Notes under the pieces: model-generated | What the model was told of the DNA's origin: nothing | What the model saw: only the letters and a program-made list of their open reading frames with translations | The model's database searches: none | Assembly: GCA_947625205.1 (NCBI GenBank) | Contig: CANQNN010000004.1 | Span: 62,001-126,000 of the forward strand | Source: an uncultured Lachnospiraceae bacterium | GTDB lineage: Bacteria > Bacillota > Clostridia > Lachnospirales > Lachnospiraceae | Length of the DNA stretch: 64,000 nucleotides | Direction of reading: 5' to 3' | In this document: one piece after another, positions 1-7,066 of the stretch | How the letters are laid out: each line of letters begins with the position of its first letter | Numbering within the stretch: the first letter of the stretch is position 1 | Made by a program: the position numbers and the translations under genes

Positions 1-22
1 CATGTTTCTCCGGATTATATGA

Positions 23-247
23 TCAACAAGCCACTGCAAATTTGCTCAGGTACTGTTCAAAATCCGCATCATATCCATTATAGGCAACTGTCAGAACCTG
101 ATTAAAATTGAGTCCCAGCACCCCGATGATAGATTTGGCATCCACTATAAAGCTATTGTAGGAGATGTCCACATCAAAGGTGCATTTTGTTGCAGCGCAC
201 ACAAAGTCCTTCACTTCGTCCGGTCTTAATTTGATTCTGTGCTTCAT
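23..247 (-). CDS. HPr/Crh-like protein without the phospho-histidine
   Basis: A 74-residue protein with an HPr-like fold: the stretch VDAKSIIGVLGL matches the region around Ser46 of HPr (the HPr kinase target), followed by the usual beta strand and C-terminal helix. The loop that should carry the phospho-accepting His15 (HARPA in true HPr) reads RPDEVKDF, so PTS phosphotransfer is not expected. This combination, Ser46 kept and His15 lost, is what defines Crh-type regulators in Bacillus, so a regulatory rather than transport role is inferred. The ATG at 247 was chosen because AAAGGA lies 11 nt upstream; the frame stays open to 292. It is a single-gene unit behind its own promoter. HPr-family assignment is fairly sure, Crh-like function is not. 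Confidence 0.7.
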   Translation of the reverse strand: MKHRIKLRPDEVKDFVCAATKCTFDVDISYNSFIVDAKSIIGVLGLNFNQVLTVAYNGYDADFEQYLSKFAVAC

Positions 248-324
248 AACATTCACCATCCTTTTCCATTCATGTATGCAAAAGGCACACATAGAAAATC
301 GTTTTCTTTCTCCTCATTGAGATG

Positions 325-352
325 ATTATACACTTTTAAAAACATTTGTAAA
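325..352 (-). promoter_or_regulatory. sigma-A-type promoter for the HPr-like gene
   Basis: On the minus strand TTTACA (347-352) is followed after 16 nt by a perfect TATAAT (325-330). The distance to the ATG at 247 is about 75 nt, giving a short leader. Confidence 0.65.
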
Positions 353-489
353 GAGTCTTTTTTGTTCCAAAAAAAGTACAATTTCCGGCGTTTTCGTTAA
401 TTTTACGGTTTCCCGCCCGGTTTCCCTGAATAATTTGTTGTTTTTGCCTATTAACGCAATATCTTGTGGTTATCCAGAATAAAAACTGC

Positions 490-1341
490 TCATCTGGGGC
501 TAAATTCAAACATATATTCTTGGAAACGAAGCGGAAGCATTTGCTGCTGTAAACGCCTGTTACGGCGCTCCCCGATCGCTGCCGTCTCATGGAAAAGGGC
601 AAACAGCTCGCGGTACTTGCGTTCTTCCCCCGACAGGCGTATTCCCGCATCCGGTGCATCCGCTGCAGTCGTCCGGGCATTATCCTTGTCAGCAATATTA
701 TATTCACAGGCGCCCCGCCCCGATACCATATACCAGTCCTTACCCGCTGGATGCACGCCGAAAAGATCCCTCTTTTCATCGTGTATCAGGAAATTCTCTT
801 TTGGCAGCCTATCCGCAAAATGAGGCATGATAAAAGCCATTACATTGTTCTCGGGACCGATCCGCGCGTACAGGACCCCGTTTTCCAGCTCTCCAAACCT
901 CAGAAACTCAATCTCCTTATGCGCCTCATTCGCCGTGCGTCTCGCAAGCTCATGGGTACGGGCAACATAGGGATTGCGCAGGTTATCCATAGTCCTTGTA
1001 CCGCTCCCCGCGGTAATGCCGTCCACCACCGTCCGATAGACCGCCTCGCCTTTATCCTCATAAAAAGAAGCCGCGGCACGGCAGAGTGCAAGATACACTT
1101 CATCGCCCAGTCTGCTCTTTAATGTTTTTATCACCTTATTAGTTTTTACATAATCCGGACGGCTATACAGATATACGGCAAATAATCTGTAATTATCTTC
1201 CTCTCCCACCTGAATATGTATGTGCTCATGCCCTTCGCGCAAAGCATAAGCATCATAGACCGCCGTAAAGATCCCTTCCAGCGAATCCTCGCAAATAATA
1301 TATTTTTCTTCCATATGACTCTCGTTTTCCTGTTCGCCCAT
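490..1341 (-). CDS. DUF4130-type protein linked to radical-SAM DNA repair (TIGR03915-like)
   Basis: A 283-residue soluble protein that I recognise as the TIGR03915/DUF4130 family, known almost only as the partner of the radical-SAM protein encoded just upstream (14 nt gap, same strand). In many bacteria this domain is fused to a uracil-DNA-glycosylase-like domain (TIGR03914); here that domain is absent and the protein begins directly with YIICEDSLEGIFTAVYDAY, a segment typical of the family N terminus. The C-terminal part has a conserved Trp/Tyr/His-rich stretch near FGVHPAGKDWYM. The role is thought to be DNA metabolism or repair, but no biochemistry is known to me. An alternative start is the ATG at 1314; neither has a strong ribosome binding site. 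Confidence 0.75.
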   Translation of the reverse strand: MGEQENESHMEEKYIICEDSLEGIFTAVYDAYALREGHEHIHIQVGEEDNYRLFAVYLYSRPDYVKTNKVIKTLKSRLGDEVYLALCRAAASFYEDKGEAVYRTVVDGITAGSGTRTMDNLRNPYVARTHELARRTANEAHKEIEFLRFGELENGVLYARIGPENNVMAFIMPHFADRLPKENFLIHDEKRDLFGVHPAGKDWYMVSGRGACEYNIADKDNARTTAADAPDAGIRLSGEERKYRELFALFHETAAIGERRNRRLQQQMLPLRFQEYMFEFSPR

Positions 1342-1355
1342 TCTCCGTCTGCGTC

Positions 1356-2675
1356 TTATCCCGGCTGTACGCCGTAATCAGACAGCGACATCTGCCGGTA
1401 AACCGTGCCGTCTGCCATAAAGGAAAGCTTTCCGTCTTTTCCCGGCTTATTCTGTTCAGTCAGGTTCCGCACGATATATTCCTCGTCAAGCTTTGCCGGA
1501 TACAGCATCCTTCCGCCGCACGTGATAAAGTAAAGCGCACGCTTGATCACAACGCCCATTTTTTTTAAATCTTCAAACGTAAGACTGCCAAATCTGCGCG
1601 CCGCCACGATACGTCTGGCGCTCCTGACCCCAACGCCGGGTATCCGGAGCAGCGTATGATAATCCGCACGGTTGATCTCCACCGGAAACGCTTCCAGATG
1701 CCTTACCGCCCAGTCTGCCTTCGGATCGAGCGCAAGATTAAAGTTGGGCCGTTTCTCATTCAGCAGTTCATCCGCCTTAAAATTATAAAAACGCAGCAGC
1801 CAGTCCGCCTGGTACAGCCTGTGCTCACGTAAAAGAGGCGGTCCGAAAACAGTCGCCGGCAGGTCCTTATCTTCGTTCACATTGACAAATGCGGAATAAT
1901 ACACCCTCTTCAGGGAAAATTTATTATACAGGTTCTCCGCCACCGACATGATCTGGTAATCGCTCTCAGGGAGCGCTCCTATCACCATCTGGGTAGATTG
2001 CCCGGCCTCGCAGAAACGCGGCGCATGTTTGTATACAGTAAGTTCATTTTTACTCTGTATAATACCGTTCTGAATCTGGCGCATGGGCTTCAATATATTA
2101 TTGCGATGCTTGTTCGGCGCCATCGCCTTAAGTCCATCTGCCGTTGCCATCTCCAGATTAACGCTCATGCGGTCAGCCAGAAAACCGACGCGCTGTATCA
2201 GCGCCGGGTCAGCTCCCGGAATCGCCTTCACATGAACATAGCCCTGAAAACGGTGCAGAGTACGCAGCTTATACACCGTCTCACAGATCAGCTCCATCGT
2301 GTGATCAGGGCTGTACAGTATGCCGGAGCTCAAAAACAGACCTTCTATATAATTCCGTCTGTAAAATTCCATCGTAAGCTCACAGACCTCGTCCGGTGTA
2401 AAAGCCGCTCTCGGCACATCGTTGGAACGCCTGTTGATACAGTATCTGCAATCATAGATACATTCATTCGTAAACAATATTTTTAACAGAGAAATACATC
2501 TGCCGTCCTCCGAAAAGCTATGGCAGATCCCGGCGGCCAGCGTGTTGCCGATTCCCGTACCGTCATTTCGGCGGGACGAACCGCTGGAGCTGCATGATAC
2601 GTCATATTTAGCGGCATCCGCCAGTATCTTAAGTTTATCTGCCAACGGCATCTGCGGTGCGATCCTGACTTCCAT
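1356..2675 (-). CDS. putative DNA modification/repair radical SAM protein (TIGR03916-like)
   Basis: A 439-residue radical-SAM enzyme. Cys72, Cys76 and Cys79 form the CX3CX2C motif (CIYDCRYC) that binds the [4Fe-4S] cluster used to cleave S-adenosylmethionine. The C-terminal third contains a helix-hairpin-helix DNA-binding motif (LLRIPGVGVRSARRI, roughly residues 340-375), which is unusual for radical-SAM enzymes and is why the family is assigned to DNA repair or modification. It is the first gene of a two-gene operon with the DUF4130-type protein and has its own promoter. Reaction and substrate are unknown. Confidence 0.85.
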   Translation of the reverse strand: MEVRIAPQMPLADKLKILADAAKYDVSCSSSGSSRRNDGTGIGNTLAAGICHSFSEDGRCISLLKILFTNECIYDCRYCINRRSNDVPRAAFTPDEVCELTMEFYRRNYIEGLFLSSGILYSPDHTMELICETVYKLRTLHRFQGYVHVKAIPGADPALIQRVGFLADRMSVNLEMATADGLKAMAPNKHRNNILKPMRQIQNGIIQSKNELTVYKHAPRFCEAGQSTQMVIGALPESDYQIMSVAENLYNKFSLKRVYYSAFVNVNEDKDLPATVFGPPLLREHRLYQADWLLRFYNFKADELLNEKRPNFNLALDPKADWAVRHLEAFPVEINRADYHTLLRIPGVGVRSARRIVAARRFGSLTFEDLKKMGVVIKRALYFITCGGRMLYPAKLDEEYIVRNLTEQNKPGKDGKLSFMADGTVYRQMSLSDYGVQPG

Positions 2676-2730
2676 GTGAATACAGAACTCCCTGTGTCTT
2701 CATATTAGAACATGCGTTCGATTTATATAT

Positions 2731-2759
2731 AGTGTAACATGCAAAAAGAAGTTATGCAA
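2731..2759 (-). promoter_or_regulatory. promoter of the radical-SAM/DUF4130 operon
   Basis: On the minus strand TTGCAT (2754-2759), 17 nt spacer, TACACT (2731-2736), with an A+T-rich TATATATAA just downstream. It lies 56 nt before the ATG of the radical-SAM gene. Confidence 0.5.
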
Positions 2760-3120
2760 GAGGAAATAAACGACCCCTCTTGATTTCTTTTTCCAAAAGC
2801 GGCATATTTCCTCGTCAAGTTAAGAAAAAACATATTTGCCCAACATACTGTTTATGAGAAAAATTTGGAATAAAAAAATTTTTATGCGGTGGCCAAAGAA
2901 TGACTCATTTGGTCAATTTTGGAATAGGGCAAATATTGTTAATTATATAATGTTTTATACAACATTCTATATAAGGCACTCATTGATAGTCTGCTTTTGC
3001 AAATTAATCTTATAAGTCTTATCTGTATTTTGATTGAAATATACGCTAATCATGTGCGCCGTATTCCCTAACTTACACTCAAAACATAGCGTATACTGTT
3101 CCTGCTGTTCCTTTTGAGTA
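2760..3120. other. A+T-rich intergenic region with no gene seen
   Basis: About 360 nt between the operon promoter and the terminator of the Mrr-like gene. It is visibly richer in A+T than its surroundings and contains no ORF with a start, ribosome binding site and recognisable product. It may be a relic of an insertion, but nothing specific supports that. Confidence 0.5.
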
Positions 3121-3158
3121 AAAAAAGAGTGGATAGACTAAGCAAGTCATATCCACTT
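3120..3158 (-). terminator. intrinsic terminator of the Mrr-like nuclease gene
   Basis: On the minus strand AGTGGATA pairs with TATCCACT (3150-3157 with 3128-3135), and inside it GACT pairs with AGTC around a 5-nt loop. The stem is followed by C and six T residues. It lies about 70 nt after the stop codon at 3230. Confidence 0.8.
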
Positions 3159-3229
3159 TCGATTGCGTAATAAGATATTGAAAGTCATGTGCGATTGTAC
3201 AAATGCCCCCATTTGTCAATATTAAAAAA

Positions 3230-4030
3230 CTATGAATGAGTTGCTTTTTTTGTTTTTAACTCATCATATTTTGATATAGCTTTCTTTATACTTCTGCTAT
3301 ATGCCCAAAAACATCCTCCAAATATAATAAATAATAAACCTTGCCATACAGATACCACCAGTATTAAGCATCCGCCTATAATTAAAAGCCAAGATGAAAA
3401 TGCCACAAACACTTTGAAAAATTTTAAACCTTTATATGATATTTTGTCATTGTTTAAATATATTTGTCCTTCTTTTAAATATATATGCTTGGCAAGTTCT
3501 ATCCCTTTCTCCTTCGTAGTTTTTTCTTTTTTTTCCTTCTTTTTATCAATGTTTTTCGCCTGTGCTTTTTTCCCCTTATTAGAATTGTCACTTGCCATAT
3601 TGGGAGAAGTACCCACCAACTTTTCCCATTTTAATATTTCGGGGGTATCTTCGTCCCAGCCTTCATCATAGTTATCAATTAGTTCAAGCAAAAAATCTCT
3701 ACCAAAAAGTCGAACCCCTATGTTTTTTGCCATATTTTCAGCCTGTTTTGTGTATCCATGATTAGTAATTACTGCCGCCGCACTACAATGATAATAATCC
3801 ATTCCAGCGGCTGCGTCCCGCACGGCTGCAACTCCTACTGAATTATTCCATCGCTTACATTGAATTGCGTATAAAACATTTCCTCTGCGTGCAATAACAT
3901 CAACGCCATAATCTCCGCTCTCGCTTGTCACATCCACATCTCGCCACCCATTATGACATAACAAATCAGCAAAAGCATATTCAAATTTATGACCTTCCAT
4001 ACAATCAAGTTCTTCGATCGTATATCGCAT
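3230..4030 (-). CDS. Mrr-like restriction endonuclease domain protein with two membrane helices
   Basis: A 266-residue protein. Residues 10-120 are a PD-(D/E)XK nuclease domain of the Mrr_cat type: GDYGVDVI (acidic residue near 44) and QCKRW (Q57, K59) supply the metal-binding core. A lysine/glutamate-rich linker (about 150-180) leads to two hydrophobic segments (about 203-246), so the nuclease domain is probably anchored to the membrane on the cytoplasmic face. Mrr-family enzymes cut modified or foreign DNA; the exact target here is not visible. No methyltransferase or specificity gene lies next to it. AAAGGAG sits 6 nt before the ATG. The gene is A+T rich and isolated, suggesting horizontal acquisition. 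Confidence 0.8.
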   Translation of the reverse strand: MRYTIEELDCMEGHKFEYAFADLLCHNGWRDVDVTSESGDYGVDVIARRGNVLYAIQCKRWNNSVGVAAVRDAAAGMDYYHCSAAAVITNHGYTKQAENMAKNIGVRLFGRDFLLELIDNYDEGWDEDTPEILKWEKLVGTSPNMASDNSNKGKKAQAKNIDKKKEKKEKTTKEKGIELAKHIYLKEGQIYLNNDKISYKGLKFFKVFVAFSSWLLIIGGCLILVVSVWQGLLFIIFGGCFWAYSRSIKKAISKYDELKTKKATHS

Positions 4031-4195
4031 ATGTTACTCCTTTGTACTTTTAACTATTTCCATAAATATATCATTAAATATCCGCATATGTCAAATATAC
4101 GGAGTTAGAAAAAACGATAAAAAAAATATTGATAGAAAAATCCATATATCACTTTGTATATAGAATAAATCTACTGATTGGTGTCTAAGGTTTTG

Positions 4196-4405
4196 TTAGT
4201 CCTCCAGTTCCTTTATCATAGAGCGCAGTCTTTCCAGTGCTTCATCTGTGATGCGCCTGACTTCTTCCTCGGTATGGGTATAGTAAAAGGACGGCGGGAA
4301 CAGTCCGAAACAGTTTCCGCCTGTGCAGTACCACCAATCATCCATGCGTTTCAGCTTGATGCGGAATATAACTTTTTCGATTACTCCCTTTATCACTCTT
4401 GCCAT
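4196..4405 (-). CDS. small conserved-looking hypothetical protein
   Basis: A 69-residue ORF with a basic N terminus, a central MDDWWYCTGGNCFGLFPPSF segment and a charged C-terminal helix (EEEVRRITDEALERLRSM). The Trp/Cys/Gly/Pro-rich centre and the amphipathic helix look like real coding sequence. I do not recognise a family. No good ribosome binding site precedes the ATG, and a plus-strand frame overlaps it, so it could be spurious. Confidence 0.45.
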   Translation of the reverse strand: MARVIKGVIEKVIFRIKLKRMDDWWYCTGGNCFGLFPPSFYYTHTEEEVRRITDEALERLRSMIKELED

Positions 4406-4527
4406 CTCGGTAATGAATATTATTCATAAATTCCCTTCTGTTGTAATCTCCGATTTTGGTAACTACCGGTAATCTCCATTATAGGAGCAGAATAAAAATA
4501 AAGCAAGAACATTTAGGAGTTTATAGT

Positions 4528-4755
4528 ATGATTAAATTTGATAAGCTTTTCCGAACCTTAAAGGAAAACGGGATAAGCCAGTACAACTTATATACCCACT
4601 ATGGCATAAGCAGGTCGCAGATACAGCGGCTCAAAACCAATCAGTCCGTCACGACGCATACGCTGAATATGATACTGAATATCTTGGGCGACGGTTTCAC
4701 GCTTAATGACATAGCAGAATTTACACCCGATGAAAAAGAAAAGGATAAAGAATAA
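4528..4755 (+). CDS. small Cro/C1-type HTH regulator
   Basis: A 75-residue single-domain DNA-binding protein of the XRE (HTH_26-like) type: LFRTLKENGISQYNLYTHYG, then SRSQIQRLKTNQSVTTHTL, gives the helix-turn-helix and recognition helix, followed by a short charged tail. The ATG at 4528 was chosen over in-frame upstream starts because AGGAG lies 8 nt before it. It is one of the few plus-strand genes here and sits in the A+T-rich patch, so it is probably part of a mobile or relic element. Its target is unknown. Confidence 0.75.
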   Translation: MIKFDKLFRTLKENGISQYNLYTHYGISRSQIQRLKTNQSVTTHTLNMILNILGDGFTLNDIAEFTPDEKEKDKE

Positions 4756-4974
4756 TCCAATCACGATTATCTCTATCCTTTTTTGGTGCGCTCTTTTTTC
4801 CAACAGTTGCCGTCTGAATTGATTTCCAACATCTTCCGCCTTGCCTATTTCCTCGGCTCGTACCGTGATAATGGTGTCATGGCATCTCTCCTTGCGGTAT
4901 ATCTAATAAAACATAATGACTATGATATAAACACTTAAAACAGAAATAAACACCCTAATGCGGATATCTCCCTT
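4756..4974 (-). other. short open frame that looks like a relic gene
   Basis: On the minus strand, about 4800-4900 holds a readable segment (DTIITVRAEEIGKAEDVG and onwards) with coding-like amino acid composition but no start codon or ribosome binding site that fits. It may be the end of a decayed mobile-element gene. The family is not recognised. Confidence 0.25.
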
Positions 4975-5349
4975 CTATGTGAACCGATAAAATTCCTCTG
5001 TATCGCGGCCGCGGTACTCATGCTTCTCGTAATAGCCAATCAGCGTCCCGTCCGCATCGCGCAGCGCCACCATGTACACATCCTTGTTCTCCCGCTCATT
5101 GTAAAAGGTATGCATGATGTTATGAGTGGGACTCTCCGCGAACCAGGCCGTTACCTGCCTGATCTTTTCGTTGGACTCCGCGCTGTGACAGGCAAGAAGG
5201 CTCTGTCCCACCAGCGCCGCGCCGCCGCGCTTCGCATAACGCTCGATCGCGGTCGGGTTCATATAGATAATCTCATGCTCCAGGCTGCAGATGACGACCG
5301 CGCATCGGTCCTGCTCGATAATGCTTCTGAAATAAGGCGTCAGCTCCAT
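4975..5349 (-). CDS. single PAS-domain protein
   Basis: A 124-residue protein consisting of one PAS-like fold: an N-terminal helix, AVVICSLEHEIIYMNPTAIE (typical PAS beta-strand and helix), then a C-terminal beta-sheet ending VYMVALRDADGTLIGYYEKH. No output domain is present, so it would act by binding a ligand or partner. The ATG is preceded by GGGAGG at 8 nt. It lies about 200 nt after gltD on the same strand but is probably a separate unit. The ligand is unknown. Confidence 0.7.
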   Translation of the reverse strand: MELTPYFRSIIEQDRCAVVICSLEHEIIYMNPTAIERYAKRGGAALVGQSLLACHSAESNEKIRQVTAWFAESPTHNIMHTFYNERENKDVYMVALRDADGTLIGYYEKHEYRGRDTEEFYRFT

Positions 5350-5383
5350 TAGTGTGTCCTCCCTTTATTCTTAATCATGACAA

Positions 5384-5546
5384 TTATCTGCTTTCACGCA
5401 CAAAAGGAAATTTTCGGATCAATTCCGTATCCATCTCCAGCATATTAAGAATACGGCTCGCCGTTCCGTCTTCTTCTGATATCGCGCACTTCCACAAACA
5501 AGCCGCCCGAAACTCCGGTTTCCCGAACTTCCGAGCGGTCGCATCA
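5384..5546 (-). other. open frame after gltD without a usable start
   Basis: A minus-strand frame of about 53 codons ends at 5384 and reads with a helical, charged composition (for example SRILNMLEMDTELIRKF), but has no ATG, GTG or TTG with a ribosome binding site near its beginning. It is either chance or a relic of a C-terminal gene fragment. No family is recognised. Confidence 0.2.
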
Positions 5547-5549
5547 CTC

Positions 5550-7043
5550 TTATTGGATATAGAGGTTTGTGTACCCCATCAGGCTCTCATCCACTTCTCT
5601 CGCGCACTCTCTGCCCTGTCTGATCGCTTTTACAACCAGCGACTGGCCCGTGTGCATGTCGCCGGTCACAAACACATTATCAACGCTGGTCTTAAATCTG
5701 CCCGCTTCCGTTTTGACATTGGTTCTCTGATCAAGCTCCACCTTAAAAGCATCCGTCACATATTTCTGGCTGCCCAGAAAGCCCGCCGCGATCAGCACGA
5801 TCTGTGCGGGAATCTCCTGTTCGGAGCCTTCGACCGGCTTCATGTTCATCCGTCCGGTAGTTTCATCCTTCTCCCACGCCAGCCTGACGATTTTTACGCT
5901 TTTCAGTTCGCCGTTCTTATCTTTGATAAATTCCTGCACGGTGGACTCATAGATGCGCGGATCATGCCCGTAAACGGCGATTGCCTCCTCCTGACCATAA
6001 TCGGTCTTGCACACCTTGGGCCATTCCGGCCAGGGGTTGTTCTCCGCTCTTGTGTCAGGCGCTTTCGGCATCATCTCGATCTGCGTCACAGACTTCGCCC
6101 CGTGACGGATCGCCGTGCCGACACAGTCATTGCCCGTGTCGCCGCCGCCAATGATCACAACGTCTTTTCCGTTCGTGTCCACATACTTTTTATCTGCAAA
6201 GCCGGAATCCAGAAGACTCTTGGTGTTGCGCGTCAGAAAATCGACTGCAAAATAGATGCCCTTTGCATCCCTTCCCGGGGCGCTTATGTCCCTCGGATTG
6301 GACGACCCGCACGCCAGCACGACTCTGTCATATTCTTTCAACAGCTGGGAGGCTTTTTTATCTCTGCCGATGTCCACCCCTGTGACAAAGGTAACGCCTT
6401 CCTCCTCCATGACTTTGATCTTACGGTCAATGATATGTTTTTCCAGCTTCATGTTGGGGATGCCGTACATCAACAGTCCGCCGACCCTGTCGGATCGCTC
6501 GAACACGGTCACTGTATGCCCTCTTCTATTGAGCTGGTCGGCAACCGCCAAACCGCTGGGGCCGCTTCCCACTACCGCAACACTCTTGCCCGTCCGTACC
6601 CTGGGCGGTTTAGGCGCCGCATAGCCCTGCGCGTACGCATTTTCAATGATGGCATACTCGTTTTCCTTGGTGGATACGGGGGCTCCCGTCAGATTACAGG
6701 TACAGGCCGCCTCACACAGCGCCGGACACACCCTCGATGTAAACTCCGGGAAATTGTTTGTCTTATGCAGCCGGTTATAAGCCTGCTGCCAGTTGCCCGT
6801 ATATACCAGGTCGTTCCATTCCGGCACCAGATTGTGCAGCGGGCAGCCCGATGTCATGCCGCAGAGCGTCATGCCGGACTGACAGAAGGGAACGCCGCAG
6901 TCCATACAGCGCGCGCCCTGAAGCTGCTGTTCCTCCATCGGCAGATGCTCGTGAAATTCGTTAAAATTCCTGATTCGCTGCTTAGGCGGTACATCCTTAG
7001 ATACTTTTCGTTCATATTCCAAAAATCCGGTTGGTTTTCCCAT
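5550..7043 (-). CDS. gltD: glutamate synthase small (beta) subunit
   Basis: A 497-residue flavoprotein that oxidises NAD(P)H and passes electrons to the large subunit for glutamate formation. The N-terminal cysteines (CMDCGVPFC, later CGMTSGCPLHN and CPALCEAAC) bind two [4Fe-4S] clusters. GSGPSGLAVADQLNRRG is the FAD-binding Rossmann motif and GGGDTGNDCVGTA the NAD(P)H site; the C terminus has the ATG-like segment VTGDMHTGQSLVVKAI. Length is normal for the family. The ATG at 7043 was chosen because GGAGG lies 5 nt upstream and the family starts MGKPTGFLEYER. It follows gltB by 23 nt and is co-transcribed with it. Confidence 0.96.
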   Translation of the reverse strand: MGKPTGFLEYERKVSKDVPPKQRIRNFNEFHEHLPMEEQQLQGARCMDCGVPFCQSGMTLCGMTSGCPLHNLVPEWNDLVYTGNWQQAYNRLHKTNNFPEFTSRVCPALCEAACTCNLTGAPVSTKENEYAIIENAYAQGYAAPKPPRVRTGKSVAVVGSGPSGLAVADQLNRRGHTVTVFERSDRVGGLLMYGIPNMKLEKHIIDRKIKVMEEEGVTFVTGVDIGRDKKASQLLKEYDRVVLACGSSNPRDISAPGRDAKGIYFAVDFLTRNTKSLLDSGFADKKYVDTNGKDVVIIGGGDTGNDCVGTAIRHGAKSVTQIEMMPKAPDTRAENNPWPEWPKVCKTDYGQEEAIAVYGHDPRIYESTVQEFIKDKNGELKSVKIVRLAWEKDETTGRMNMKPVEGSEQEIPAQIVLIAAGFLGSQKYVTDAFKVELDQRTNVKTEAGRFKTSVDNVFVTGDMHTGQSLVVKAIRQGRECAREVDESLMGYTNLYIQ

Positions 7044-7066
7044 GTCTTCCTCCAATCCACGCCTGA

